From Clostridiales bacterium (lineage in GTDB: Bacteria > Bacillota > Clostridia > Oscillospirales > Oscillospiraceae): a stretch of 28,075 nucleotides of DNA. The DNA lies in assembly GCA_019423635.1 (NCBI GenBank), contig JAHZBA010000033.1:1-28075 (forward strand), read 5' to 3'. The translations under genes and the position numbers were made by a program. The notes beneath the pieces were generated by a model, which was not told the DNA's origin, ran no database searches, and saw only the letters and a list, made by a program, of their open reading frames with translations. This document shows, piece by piece, positions 16,501-24,104 of this stretch (positions are counted from its first letter, which is position 1; the number at the start of each line of letters is the position of its first letter).

Positions 16501-16718
16501 CGAACTATGGCTCCTTGCAGGCGAATTCCCAGATGCTGATCAGCGGTTCCCTGGTCAACCACGGGCACTGCTTTATCTGGAGCGGCGGTGACGAACGGGC
16601 CCGGGTGTCCGGTTCCCTGGAGAACCACGGAACCGTGGAGATCGAACACGACGGGAGGCTCCAGATCTGGGCGGCGGGAACCATTACCGGCGTACCGGAA
16701 GAACTGATCGCTGACTGA
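13575..16718 (+). CDS. Membrane zinc-ribbon Ser/Thr protein kinase with a large NxG-repeat (beta-helix-like) ectodomain
   Basis: This 1047-residue protein begins with a zinc ribbon (Cys6, Cys9, Cys19, Cys22) and a Hanks-type kinase domain (about 45-315): GEGGFGITY, Lys75 in VAIKEYFP, HRDISPEN (Asp191), DFGCAR (Asp208) and KHGYAPVEQYQ. After a charged linker, one transmembrane helix lies at about 375-398. Roughly 650 extracellular residues follow with recurring N-x-G motifs (LINRGTI, LVNYGTL, FVNAGTI, LLNRGEI, LTNYGSL, LVNHGH, LENHGTV), which suggests a right-handed beta-helix with an asparagine ladder. No PASTA repeats are present. It is a plausible receptor kinase sensing a wall or extracellular ligand. 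The ATG at 13575 follows AGAAGGTGAG. It is the last gene before the terminator. Confidence 0.93.
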   Translation: MEHHFCPYCMAPVEEGKPCGACGLTRGSYTPSPHHLPPGTVLKERYLVGRVLGEGGFGITYIGCDLQLELKVAIKEYFPTDKASRVSQASLDVASYTGAAGVNYDKGLKKFLQEARTIARMDKQPVIVNVRDFFEINHTAYIVMEYVEGTTFKELVEQRGGRIPAGELLYLIEPLFFALKEMHGNGLIHRDISPENLMLEKGEVRLLDFGCARESADGGNTLTIALKHGYAPVEQYQSKGQGPWTDVYALAATLYYCLTGRKPPQAMDRLVEDELIPPRKLGVDLTQQQEKALLYGMGVPPKRRFQSMEEFHTALYEGFVPGAQEEARQKSAAAVREAPPEEAERGETAGEADSAGAAGPAQPSLLAAWLRQNRLLAGGIAAAAALAILLSAVLPRLLGPYAPDGTPVSEPAEIPGESAPSDTAYRDHLARIMETAAWLRQDDVEVEEAELRERLEALPIDLLFADAVRVTTLAELEEALSSGDRPVVIAADLLYPADREGSLNSSVPVLVSEGVTVTVPWENYGEYENAERSEGRWTVDGSLLINRGTIRGQIHMGDWDSDGETETNLLVNYGTLHSDLGAGYEENSYNVVVNLNVMSIPRTQFRMTSFYNLGTLLHGMLAPEGETPMVTTPKGGDYFIDLIGCYFYNGGEIVLEGRDEDCWSRLDVADNTRFVNAGTIRLGAFGELNQQSTLLNRGEITSEDSTAQLNNRGWLWNTGTSCAMDRSLRCENTGLVQAGLETPVDLSAVRNDGGGAVLPFGWYDGWEEPADVRIISSEEELHQALEDRSCTLIGFGDGVSLTLTGDLILTKGLVIPSEASLTMEGARLTVAGEGGYLCADGPIDLRSGVFTVRDEAVASVCELRDCGGVTLKNQGYLMLRSGLRPNDGAVIELSDARYLCSVGPLELHEARVSIENALLRGLGGVELYGCTVEIGEPGEFLTDGCGVYFDPDTVITNRGGIVTNGWGRQEYACRLTNYGSLQANSQMLISGSLVNHGHCFIWSGGDERARVSGSLENHGTVEIEHDGRLQIWAAGTITGVPEELIAD

Positions 16719-16725
16719 GAAGCTC

Positions 16726-16762
16726 AAAAGCGTCCCCGGCTTCCAAAGCCGGGGACGCTTTG
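16726..16762 (+). terminator. Bidirectional rho-independent terminator between convergent genes
   Basis: AAAGCGTCCCCGGCTT (16727-16742) pairs perfectly with AAGCCGGGGACGCTTT (16746-16761) around a 3-base loop. The A tract on one side and the T tract on the other let it serve both the kinase gene on the plus strand and the convergent gene on the minus strand. Confidence 0.92.
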
Positions 16763-16833
16763 ATGCGATTCCAAAAAGAGATCAGGCAAACTCCCACGGC
16801 CATTTCCGCAGGTTCGGCGATCACTCCGGGTTC

Positions 16834-17946
16834 CTAGGATCTCACATCGGCGTACAGCGCCTCGATCACCTGCTCCATGCGCTCGCTCATGGGCTGGTCC
16901 TCCCCGGCGGTAATGGCATAGAGCACCAGCCAGTCCGTGGCGTTCCGGGGGTCCATCAGGGGCATTCCGCAGTCGGAGAGAATGGCGTTCAGGCAGTACC
17001 AGTGATCCTCCAGCCGCTCCCGGGGGGAGATGTAGTCCTCGTCCAGTTCGTGATACTCCCCGTCCACCACGTTCTCCGTGATGACATACAGCAACAGCAG
17101 CAGCTTGCGGGGCACGTCCTCCCGGCGCAGGCGGATGTTTTTCAGGGCGGTGGTGTTGGGCCAGTTGCGCTTGATGAGTTTCTGCACGACGGAGTAGCCG
17201 CCGCGGTCTTTGCCGGAGGGCATTTTGAGAGACAGGTACTTGGCCATCACCGCCTCCATGGAGTAGTCCGGCTCCTGGATGCCGTCCACAGTGGGAGAGG
17301 GCTTGACGAGTTGGTTTAAGTACTTGCGGAAGTAGGTGTAGGCCCGCAGATGGAGGGCACCGAAATTCTCCAGATTGCGCAGGCAGCACTCCCGCAGATC
17401 GTCCAGAGTCTGCACCCGGAGGAACTCATTTTGCATGTCCCGGGTGAGATGGGCCCCGTCGCCGTCCGGCAGACTGTTCAGCTGCGACGCCGGCGGCAGG
17501 GACTCAAAAAAAGCGCGGGCCTCACAGTAGCGCCTCCCGGTGCGCAGAAACCAGGCGTATACCGTCTCCCGCTCATCCCGGTAGTGGATGGTGTAGTCGG
17601 TGCACAGGCCCAGCAGATATCCGGCCTGCTGCTCTGAGAGGGACAGGGCGAAGGCAATATGGAAGATATCCTCCCGGCTGGTGGGCTGGCTGCGTCCGGT
17701 GACCCAGTTGCGCACATTCTTGGCAATGGAGTCCGGCCGCCCCTCCCGGGCGTCGGCCTGGAAGGCGGCTGTCAGGCGGGGGAGCAGGTCCGGATCGGGA
17801 TAAAATTCCCGCAGGGTATCGTGGAATGTGCGCAGAACGATTTTGCCGCTCCAGAGATATTCCGCCGCCATGGAAGGGGTCATATTCTGGGAACTGAGGC
17901 GCTTGTATTCCAGTTCCGAAATTGTGGTGAGTTCGATGCCCGGCAA
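16834..17946 (-). CDS. Helix-turn-helix-like protein of unknown family
   Basis: I do not recognise this 370-residue protein as a named family. Residues of about 50-110 resemble a divergent Cro/C1-type helix-turn-helix: VRNWVTGRSQPTSREDIFHI, then AFALSLSEQQAGYLLGL. The rest is mostly helical and charged, without signal or membrane segments, so it should be cytoplasmic. The TTG at 17946 is chosen as start because GGGAGG lies seven bases upstream and a good promoter sits only about 60 bp away; the longer GTG start at 17991 would fall almost at the predicted transcription start with no ribosome site. It is convergent with the kinase locus and could be a regulator tied to it, but only position suggests this. 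Confidence 0.8.
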   Translation of the reverse strand: MPGIELTTISELEYKRLSSQNMTPSMAAEYLWSGKIVLRTFHDTLREFYPDPDLLPRLTAAFQADAREGRPDSIAKNVRNWVTGRSQPTSREDIFHIAFALSLSEQQAGYLLGLCTDYTIHYRDERETVYAWFLRTGRRYCEARAFFESLPPASQLNSLPDGDGAHLTRDMQNEFLRVQTLDDLRECCLRNLENFGALHLRAYTYFRKYLNQLVKPSPTVDGIQEPDYSMEAVMAKYLSLKMPSGKDRGGYSVVQKLIKRNWPNTTALKNIRLRREDVPRKLLLLLYVITENVVDGEYHELDEDYISPRERLEDHWYCLNAILSDCGMPLMDPRNATDWLVLYAITAGEDQPMSERMEQVIEALYADVRS

Positions 17947-18005
17947 GGTGATACCTCCCTGCGGCGCCGCTGCTTGGAGCTGGCACCGCACAGTTTGCTG
18001 AAAGT

Positions 18006-18034
18006 ATTATATACTGTTCCCGACAGGTTGGCAA
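18006..18034 (-). promoter_or_regulatory. Sigma-A promoter of the HTH-like gene
   Basis: On the minus strand TTGCCA (18034-18029) is followed by a 17-bp spacer and a perfect TATAAT (18011-18006). Transcription would begin near 17999, giving a leader of about 50 bases to the TTG start. Confidence 0.8.
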
Positions 18035-18256
18035 GACCAATCGGAAGGATATGGACGCGGGGCAGAGCCGGAGCAGGGGAGAAGCCGGGGGCGGCAGATG
18101 GAACCTGGGTACCTGCTTGTGCGGCGGAGCAGAGGTGCTTCGGGGGTTCTGTGTTGCCGCCAGCGAGGAACTGTCCGGTCAGGCGGCTATGCTGCGGGAG
18201 CCGGCGGCAAGGTTCCGGCTGAGGAATGGCTGAGCGCCGGCAGAAGCGCATATTTG

Positions 18257-18287
18257 AAGGCCGGGGGGAATCATTCCTCCCGGCCTT
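18257..18287 (-). terminator. Hairpin downstream of phoR, possible terminator
   Basis: AAGGCCGGGGGGAA pairs with TTCCTCCCGGCCTT, 14 bp with one wobble pair and a TCA loop. It lies about 200 bases past the phoR stop. The U tract is weak on both strands, so it may be a processing or stabilising hairpin instead. Confidence 0.45.
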
Positions 18288-18480
18288 TGCCGTATGTAAA
18301 ACCTGGAATTTCCGACTGGCGAATGCAGCCTGGGCATTTTGCCGCCCTGCTGCGCGAAAAAATCCCGGGATGCCCAAAAGAATTTCTGTGTTTTCCGCCT
18401 TGCCGGCAGGCGTGTCCGGCTCCTGGCGGGGCGGAACATTTCTGACACAGATCAGTCCGCAATGATGGAATCCATATTTT

Positions 18481-20166
18481 TCAGGCGTTATGCAGGGGGA
18501 AGTGAACGGAAATTTCCGTGCCCCTGCCCACCTCGCTCCGGAGGCTGACGGCCGCATGGTGATACTGGGCGATATGCTTCACAATGGAAAGCCCCAATCC
18601 GGTGCCGCCGGAGGCCTTCGAGCGGCTCTTGTCCACCCGGAAGAACCGCTCAAATACCCTGGATTGATACTCCGCCGGGATGCCGATGCCCGTATCCCTG
18701 ACGGCGACAACCGCCTCCTGTGCATCTCTGGAGACGGCAATTTCCACGGCGCCGTTTTCCACATTGTACTTGATGGCGTTGTCACAGAGGTTGTAGATCA
18801 TCTCGTGGAGAAAGGTGGGTACGACGCTGATTTCCACGTGCTCGCCGGTGACGGAAATCTGAATGCCCTTTTCCCCGGCGCCGTCCCGCAGAACAGCTGC
18901 CACATCTTCCGCGGTCTCCAGGAGATCGACCGTCTCCTGCGCCGGCGCGGCGCCCTCATCCAACCGGGAGAGATGGATGATGTCGTCCACCAGGGTCACC
19001 AGGCGCGCGGCCTCCGTGCGGATCATGCGGACAAACTGCGGCACATCCTCCGGCTTGACAAGTCCGTTTTCCAGCAGTTCGGCGCTGCCGGTGATGGACT
19101 GCAGGGGTGTTTTCAATTCATGGGACACATTGGCGGTAAATTCCCGGCGGTTGCGCTCGGCAAACGCCTGTTCCGTCACATCAAAGGCCAGCAGCACCGT
19201 TCCGATCACAGCGCCGTCCGACTCGATTCGGCTGATGTCAAACTGGATTTCCCGGCCGCTCCTGTCCATTCGGATCTCACTGTGCCCGCTCTCCAGGGCA
19301 CCCTGGATGGCCTGACTGATTTCATGGCTGCGCTCCACCGTAAGGAACTCTTTTTGGATGCAGGCGCTGTCGGTGCCGAACAGCTTCTGTGCCGCCGGGT
19401 TGATGCTTAAAATGACCCCTTTTTGGTCCAGAATCACCAGCCCCTCGTTCATGCTTTTGGTGATTTGGGCAAACTCATCGGTTCTGGCCCGCAGCTCCCG
19501 CAGCTGGGTGCTGATTTGACCGCGCTGCTGCTGGATGCGCCGCAGCAGCGGGGACAGCTCCTCGTAGGCGTCGTTTTCCAGCGGATGGTCCAGATCCAGG
19601 GAGTAGAAGGGCCGGACGATCCGCTGGGCCATCCGCCTCGCCAGGACGGCGGAGAGGACCACGGCCAGAAGCCCCACCAGAACGATGGGCTGGAACATGG
19701 CGAGCACCAGTGCCAGTACGGTCACCTGGCGGATGGAGATCCGCAGCACGGTGCCGTCGTTCAGCGCCTTGGCGCAGTACAGCGTCCGCTCCGCCCAAGT
19801 GTCGGAGTAGCGGACGCTGCTGCTCTCTCCCGCGGCAAAGGCCTCCCGGACCTCCGTGCGGTCCCCGTGGTTTTCCATGTTCTCCGCCGGCTCATCCGTA
19901 TCAAACAGCACGGTGCCGTCTGAGGCAATCCAGGTCAATCTGTATTCCGGCCTCCGGGCATAGCGGTCCTCATGGTCCGCCAGTTTTTCCAGGTAGACCT
20001 GCCCGCTCTCCTCTACCGCGCAGGCCGCCAGCCGCAGCTCGTCTTTGAGCTGGTTGGTCTGCACCGTGCCGAAATAGTCATACAGACAGCCCAGCACGAT
20101 CACAAGACTTGCCAGCAGCACCGCCGCCGCGATGGCCAGGGTGGAGCGGAAGATTCTCTTGCTCAT
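18481..20166 (-). CDS. phoR: Phosphate-regulon sensor histidine kinase
   Basis: This 561-residue membrane histidine kinase has transmembrane helices at about 8-30 and 150-176 enclosing an extracytoplasmic sensor of about 120 residues. A short HAMP-like linker and a PAS domain (about 233-335, MNEGLVILDQKGVILSINPA) follow. The dimerisation domain has phospho-acceptor His349 in NVSHELKTPLQ. The ATPase domain shows the N box NLCDNAIKYN, DTGIGIP and GGTGLGLSI. Domain order matches PhoR. It phosphorylates the PhoB-type regulator under phosphate limitation, with PhoU and Pst restraining it. Its ATG overlaps the phoB stop by 4 bases (ATGA), and it is the last gene of the pst-pho operon. Confidence 0.95.
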   Translation of the reverse strand: MSKRIFRSTLAIAAAVLLASLVIVLGCLYDYFGTVQTNQLKDELRLAACAVEESGQVYLEKLADHEDRYARRPEYRLTWIASDGTVLFDTDEPAENMENHGDRTEVREAFAAGESSSVRYSDTWAERTLYCAKALNDGTVLRISIRQVTVLALVLAMFQPIVLVGLLAVVLSAVLARRMAQRIVRPFYSLDLDHPLENDAYEELSPLLRRIQQQRGQISTQLRELRARTDEFAQITKSMNEGLVILDQKGVILSINPAAQKLFGTDSACIQKEFLTVERSHEISQAIQGALESGHSEIRMDRSGREIQFDISRIESDGAVIGTVLLAFDVTEQAFAERNRREFTANVSHELKTPLQSITGSAELLENGLVKPEDVPQFVRMIRTEAARLVTLVDDIIHLSRLDEGAAPAQETVDLLETAEDVAAVLRDGAGEKGIQISVTGEHVEISVVPTFLHEMIYNLCDNAIKYNVENGAVEIAVSRDAQEAVVAVRDTGIGIPAEYQSRVFERFFRVDKSRSKASGGTGLGLSIVKHIAQYHHAAVSLRSEVGRGTEISVHFPLHNA

Positions 20167-20837
20167 GGTTTTTCCTCCAGCCGGTAACCCACATTTCGGA
20201 CGGTTTCAATCATTGTCCCGTAAATCCCCAGCTTCTGCCGCAGGGTTCGGATGTGCATATCCACCGTCCGCGTCTCACCGGGGTACTCCCCGCCCCAGAT
20301 TCTCGCGAGGAGCATCTCCCTTGTGAAGGCCACGCCGGGGGCGGACAAAAACAGCCGCAGCAGCTCGAATTCCTTGAAGGTAAGGGCGATCCGCCGGCCG
20401 TCCGCTGTGACGGTGTGCTCCAAAAGATCCACCACCAGGCCGCCTGCGGTCAAGATTTCCCGGCTCGGTGCGGACCGGCACCGGCGCAGCACCGCCTTGA
20501 CACGGGAGACCATCTCCATCATGCCAAAGGGCTTGACCAGATAGTCGTCCGCGCCCAGGTCCAGGCTCTGGATTTTATCGTACTCCGCGCCCTTGGCCGT
20601 CGCCATGATGACGGGGATGTCACGGGTGCCGCCGGAGGCCTTCAGCTGTCGCAAAAGGTCTACGCCGCTGGTCCCCGGCAGCATCACATCCAGGAGGACA
20701 AGCTCCGGCCGCTGCGTGTGCAGCGCATCCAAAAATGAATCGCCGTCCGGGAATCCCCGGACCTCAAATCCGGCGGAGCGGAGCGTATAGAGCTCCAGAC
20801 TCTGGATGCTCTCGTCATCCTCTACACAAAAAATCAT
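20163..20837 (-). CDS. phoB: Phosphate-regulon response regulator (OmpR/PhoB family)
   Basis: This 224-residue response regulator has a receiver domain (1-120) with the acidic pair Asp7/Asp8, phosphoacceptor Asp50 (LVLLDVMLPG) and Lys102 (YLVKPFG). A winged-helix DNA-binding domain covers about 130-222 (LTFKEFELLRLFL, RTVDMHIRTLRQKLG, RNVGYRLE). The ATG at 20837 is preceded by GAGGGG; the in-frame extension to 20942 runs into phoU and is rejected. It lies 59 bp after phoU and overlaps phoR. Under low phosphate it should bind 11-bp-spaced repeats such as those before pstS and the HAD phosphatase. In Gram-positive nomenclature the same protein may be called PhoP. Confidence 0.95.
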   Translation of the reverse strand: MIFCVEDDESIQSLELYTLRSAGFEVRGFPDGDSFLDALHTQRPELVLLDVMLPGTSGVDLLRQLKASGGTRDIPVIMATAKGAEYDKIQSLDLGADDYLVKPFGMMEMVSRVKAVLRRCRSAPSREILTAGGLVVDLLEHTVTADGRRIALTFKEFELLRLFLSAPGVAFTREMLLARIWGGEYPGETRTVDMHIRTLRQKLGIYGTMIETVRNVGYRLEEKP

Positions 20838-20896
20838 ATCGCACCCCTCTATGCCTCTTTCCGTTAGCTCCATCATACCACACAGACCATCCGCGA

Positions 20897-21550
20897 TCAA
20901 TCGGGTCCGTGCTTGCTGCCGGTCACAGAGAAGAGGACCCATTCCGCCACGTTGACGGCATGGTCGCCGATGCGCTCCAGGTACTTGTCGATCATCAGCA
21001 GGTCCAGGGCGTGTTCTCCGTCAGAGGGGTTGGCTGCGATGCGCTGGATCAGCTCCCGCTTCACACGGGTAAAGCAGCTGTCAACCACGTCGTCATGGGC
21101 AATGACGAATTTGGCCCGCTCCGTATCCTGTCGGACATAGGAATCCACGCTCTCCGTAACCATTTGAATGACCTCCGCCGCCATATCCCGGATATGTCCG
21201 ACGTTCTCCGGCGCGCAGCCTGCGGACAGCAGGACCAGGACAATCTCCGCAATGTCCGCGGCCTGGTCGCCGATACGCTCCATATCCGTGATGATTTTCA
21301 GCGCGGCGGAGATCTGCCGCAGGTCCCGGGCCACGGGCTGCTGCTGGAGCAGGAGCTTGAGGCACAGGCTCTCGATGTCCCGCTCCATCTGGTCGATCTC
21401 GCTCTCCAGCGGCTTGACCTGTTCCGCCAGCGCGCGGTCGCCCTCCTCCAGCGCCTTCGCCGCCAGGGAAATGGCCTCCTCACAAAGCGCGCCCATCTGA
21501 ATCAGCTCATTTTTCATCAGCGTAAGCTGCTCATCAAATTTGGAACGCAT
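20897..21550 (-). CDS. phoU: Phosphate signalling complex protein PhoU
   Basis: This 217-residue all-helical protein contains the two tandem PhoU repeats. Each has the metal-binding helix signature: DMERIGDQAADIAEIV at about 90-105 and DKYLERIGDHAVNVAEWV near the C-terminus. It links Pst transporter state to PhoR and limits phosphate overload. The start follows the pstB stop directly (21550/21551), so the two are translationally coupled. Length and both motifs match the family exactly. It acts in the cytoplasm at the membrane with PstB and PhoR. Confidence 0.97.
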   Translation of the reverse strand: MRSKFDEQLTLMKNELIQMGALCEEAISLAAKALEEGDRALAEQVKPLESEIDQMERDIESLCLKLLLQQQPVARDLRQISAALKIITDMERIGDQAADIAEIVLVLLSAGCAPENVGHIRDMAAEVIQMVTESVDSYVRQDTERAKFVIAHDDVVDSCFTRVKRELIQRIAANPSDGEHALDLLMIDKYLERIGDHAVNVAEWVLFSVTGSKHGPD

Positions 21551-22306
21551 TTATCCAAACCTCCCTGTGATGTAGTCCTCAGTCTTTTTGCACTCCGGCT
21601 GGGCAAACAGGTGCTCCGTCTCGCCAAACTCCACCAGCTCCCCCAGGAGGAAAAAGGCGGTATAGTCCGAAATGCGCGCGGCCTGCTGCATATTGTGGGT
21701 GACGATCACAATGGTGTACCGCTCCCTCAGGTCCATGGCCAGCTCCTCAATCTTAGAGGTGGAGATGGGGTCCAGGGCGCTGGTGGGTTCGTCCATCAGC
21801 AGCACGCAGGGCTCCACCGCCAGGGCCCGGGCGATGCACAGCCGCTGCTGCTGGCCCCCGGACAGCCCCAGGGCGTTCTTCTTCAGCCGGTCCTTCACCT
21901 CGTCCCAGATGGCCGCCCCCCGCAGGGACCGCTCCACGATCTCGTCCAGCTTGGCTCTGTTTTTCACGCCGTGGGTGCGGGGGCCATAGGCGATGTTGTC
22001 ATAGATGCTCATAGGGAAGGGGTTGGGCTTCTGGAATACCATGCCGATCTCCTTGCGCAGGCGGTTCACATCCATGCCGGGGGCGTAGATGTCCTGCTCC
22101 CCGTAGCGCACCTCCCCGGTGATCCTCACGCCGGGGATCAGGTCATTCATTCGGTTCAGGGTTTTCAGAAAGGTGGACTTGCCGCAGCCGGAGGGTCCGA
22201 TGAAGGAGGTGATGGCCCTTTCAGGGATCTCGATATGGATATTTCTCAGCGCCTGGGTGCTGCCGTACCACAGACACAGGTCACTTGCGGTGATGATGCT
22301 GCTCAT
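21551..22306 (-). CDS. pstB: Phosphate ABC transporter ATP-binding protein
   Basis: This 251-residue ABC ATPase energises phosphate import. Walker A is GPSGCGKST (residues 37-45), the Q loop is in VFQKPNPFP, the ABC signature is LSGGQQQR, Walker B is CVLLMDEP followed by TSALDP, and the switch His lies in IVTHNMQQA. KPNPFPMSIYDNIAYGPR is highly typical of PstB. It overlaps the pstA stop by 4 bases and abuts phoU. It should form the cytoplasmic dimer of the PstSCAB2 complex. Confidence 0.98.
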   Translation of the reverse strand: MSSIITASDLCLWYGSTQALRNIHIEIPERAITSFIGPSGCGKSTFLKTLNRMNDLIPGVRITGEVRYGEQDIYAPGMDVNRLRKEIGMVFQKPNPFPMSIYDNIAYGPRTHGVKNRAKLDEIVERSLRGAAIWDEVKDRLKKNALGLSGGQQQRLCIARALAVEPCVLLMDEPTSALDPISTSKIEELAMDLRERYTIVIVTHNMQQAARISDYTAFFLLGELVEFGETEHLFAQPECKKTEDYITGRFG

Positions 22307-23169
22307 AGCACACTCCTTTTCCTGAAGTACCGGCCCGCCAGCGCGGCGGCCAAATTGATTGCCAGCGTCAACGCCATCAAAATGGCGGCGATGGCGAAGG
22401 ACGCCTCCGCTGCGCCGGGGCGAGGCTCATTGGCGTAGAGGTACAGCGCCACGGTAAGGGTGGCCCCCGGACTGCCCAGACCGGTGAAAAAGCCGTTGAG
22501 GGTATGGGCGAACCCCGCCGTGAACAGCAGTGCCGCCGACTCCCCCAGAATGCGGCCCGCCGACAGGATGCACCCGGTGACCACCCCGTCCACGCAGCCG
22601 GGGAGCACCACCGTCCGCACCACCCGCCACTTTCCGGCCCCCAGGCCGAAGGCTCCCTCCCGCAAGCTTGCAGGCACGGTTTTCAGGCTCTCCTGGGCGG
22701 TGCGCATCACAGTGGGGAGGTTCATGATGACCAGCGTCAGCGCCCCGGCCAGTAGGCAGGAGCCGAGGGTGTTGGCAAACAGCAGCATTCCCACCAGACC
22801 GAAGATGATGGACGGGATGCCGGACAGGGTCTCCGCCGCGTACTCAATGACCGCCACCAGCCGCTTGTTTTGGGCGTACTCCGTCAGATAGATGGCTGCG
22901 CCTACCCCCAGCGGGAGGACGATCAGCAGGGTGGCGATGATAATATACACCGTGTTCAGGATGTCGGGAAGGATGCCGATGGTGTCCGACAGGTAGCTGG
23001 GCCTGGTGGAGATCAGTTCCCAGGTGACGCTGGGGACGCCCTTGAAGAGCACATAGCCGATCAAAAACAGGGCGGCGCCGCAGGTGAAGGCCGCCGACAG
23101 GAGGCACAGGGCCCTCATCAGGCGGATATGGAGCTTTCTGACCATGGAAGTGGAACCGTTTTGCATCAT
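22303..23169 (-). CDS. pstA: Phosphate ABC transporter permease PstA
   Basis: This 288-residue inner-membrane permease has about six predicted transmembrane segments. The binding-protein-dependent transport signature region includes REGAFGLGAGKWRVVRTVVL, the EAA-type loop that contacts PstB. The N-terminal basic stretch MVRKLHIRLMRAL precedes the first helix, and GVPSVTWELISTRP is typical of PstA. It begins one base after the pstC stop and overlaps pstB by 4 bases. The start could be either of the two adjacent ATG codons at 23169 and 23166, or ATG at 23145. Confidence 0.96.
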   Translation of the reverse strand: MMQNGSTSMVRKLHIRLMRALCLLSAAFTCGAALFLIGYVLFKGVPSVTWELISTRPSYLSDTIGILPDILNTVYIIIATLLIVLPLGVGAAIYLTEYAQNKRLVAVIEYAAETLSGIPSIIFGLVGMLLFANTLGSCLLAGALTLVIMNLPTVMRTAQESLKTVPASLREGAFGLGAGKWRVVRTVVLPGCVDGVVTGCILSAGRILGESAALLFTAGFAHTLNGFFTGLGSPGATLTVALYLYANEPRPGAAEASFAIAAILMALTLAINLAAALAGRYFRKRSVL

Positions 23170-23170
23170 C

Positions 23171-24040
23171 TCAGCCCTCCTTGTTCCGTTTCAGAAAGAA
23201 ATTCAGTGCGGCGTTGATAAGCAGCACAAACAGGTACAGCACCAGGGCAATGGAAAACAAGGCCTGCCGCTGCAGACCGCCGGAGTAGGCCATCTCGCTG
23301 GCCACCGCCGTGGTGAGAAACCGGACGCTTTGAAACAGAGAGGGCATGTTGGGCACGTTGCCCGACACCATCATCACCGCCATGGCCTCTCCAATGGCCC
23401 TGCCCACACCTAAGACCACCGCCGCGGCGATGCCGCTGCGCGCCGCCGGGACGGAGACCCGGAACCAGGTCTCCACCGGGGTGGCCCCCAGGGCCAGGGA
23501 GGCGTCCTCGTACTCCGGGGGCACCGCCTCCAGGGCGGTGACGGACACCTTGATGATGGAGGGCAGGATCATGATTGCCAGCACCACAATGGCCGCCAGC
23601 AGGCTGGCCCCGTCCGGGACCTGGAAGAGCTTCCGGATGCCCGGTACTAGCACCAGCATTCCCACCAGGCCGTAGACCACGGAGGGGATACCCGCCAGCA
23701 GGCTGACGGCGGACTCCACCACGGCCTTGACTCTGGGTGAGGCCAGCTTGGCCAGATACACCGCGGTCAGAAAGCCCACCGGAACACCGAACAAAATCGC
23801 TCCCGCCGTGCCGCAGACGCTGGTGAGGATAAAGGGCAGGATACCGAAGGAGGGCTGGGCCGCCGTGGACTCCCAGGTATCCCCCAGCAGAAAGGGCACA
23901 AGCCCGATCTGCCGGATGGCGGGGATGCCGGAGAGGACCAGGTATCCTGTGATGAGCAGGACGCAGCCCACCGTAATCAGGCCCAGCAACAGAAATACGC
24001 CGTGGACTGCGGTCTCAGAAAACCGCTGACGTGTTCGCAT
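23171..24040 (-). CDS. pstC: Phosphate ABC transporter permease PstC
   Basis: This 289-residue membrane permease pairs with PstA to form the phosphate channel. About six transmembrane segments are visible, along with the family features AGIPSVVYGLVGMLVL and the EAA-type loop EYEDASLALGATPVETWFRV. VGRAIGEAMAVMMVSGN is a PstC hallmark. The ATG at 24040 follows CAGGAGG with eight bases of spacing; the GTG at 24061 lies upstream of that ribosome site and is rejected. It is 64 bp from pstS, with a hairpin in the gap. Confidence 0.97.
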   Translation of the reverse strand: MRTRQRFSETAVHGVFLLLGLITVGCVLLITGYLVLSGIPAIRQIGLVPFLLGDTWESTAAQPSFGILPFILTSVCGTAGAILFGVPVGFLTAVYLAKLASPRVKAVVESAVSLLAGIPSVVYGLVGMLVLVPGIRKLFQVPDGASLLAAIVVLAIMILPSIIKVSVTALEAVPPEYEDASLALGATPVETWFRVSVPAARSGIAAAVVLGVGRAIGEAMAVMMVSGNVPNMPSLFQSVRFLTTAVASEMAYSGGLQRQALFSIALVLYLFVLLINAALNFFLKRNKEG

Positions 24041-24060
24041 CGTAGATACCTCCTGTCGCA

Positions 24061-24097
24061 CGGGAGCGGCGGCAGTTTCGTTCGCCGCCGTTCCCCG
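24061..24097 (-). promoter_or_regulatory. Intercistronic hairpin between pstS and pstC
   Basis: CGGGAGCGGCGGC (24061-24073) pairs, with one mismatch, against GCCGCCGTTCCCCG (24084-24097). It lies just after the pstS stop and lacks a U tract. Such hairpins often stabilise the pstS part of the message so that the binding protein is made in excess of the membrane subunits. Confidence 0.5.
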
Positions 24098-24104
24098 GTG
24101 GATT

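Larger units (their letters stand above)
17947..18480 (-). other. 534-bp gap between the HTH-like gene and phoR
   Basis: This stretch contains the leader and promoter of the HTH-like gene (18006-18034) and a hairpin at 18257-18287. A lone copy of a 12-mer also found in the pstS promoter lies at 18290-18301. I see no credible coding sequence; the short open frames lack ribosome sites and family signatures. Confidence 0.6.

Noticed and set aside
18290..18301. A 12-base match (TTTTACATACGG on the minus strand) to part of the pstS Pho promoter, downstream of phoR
   Set aside because: There is no partner repeat at -33 or -22, and no -10 follows at 9 bp, so it does not reproduce the promoter architecture. 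It is kept only as a curiosity.
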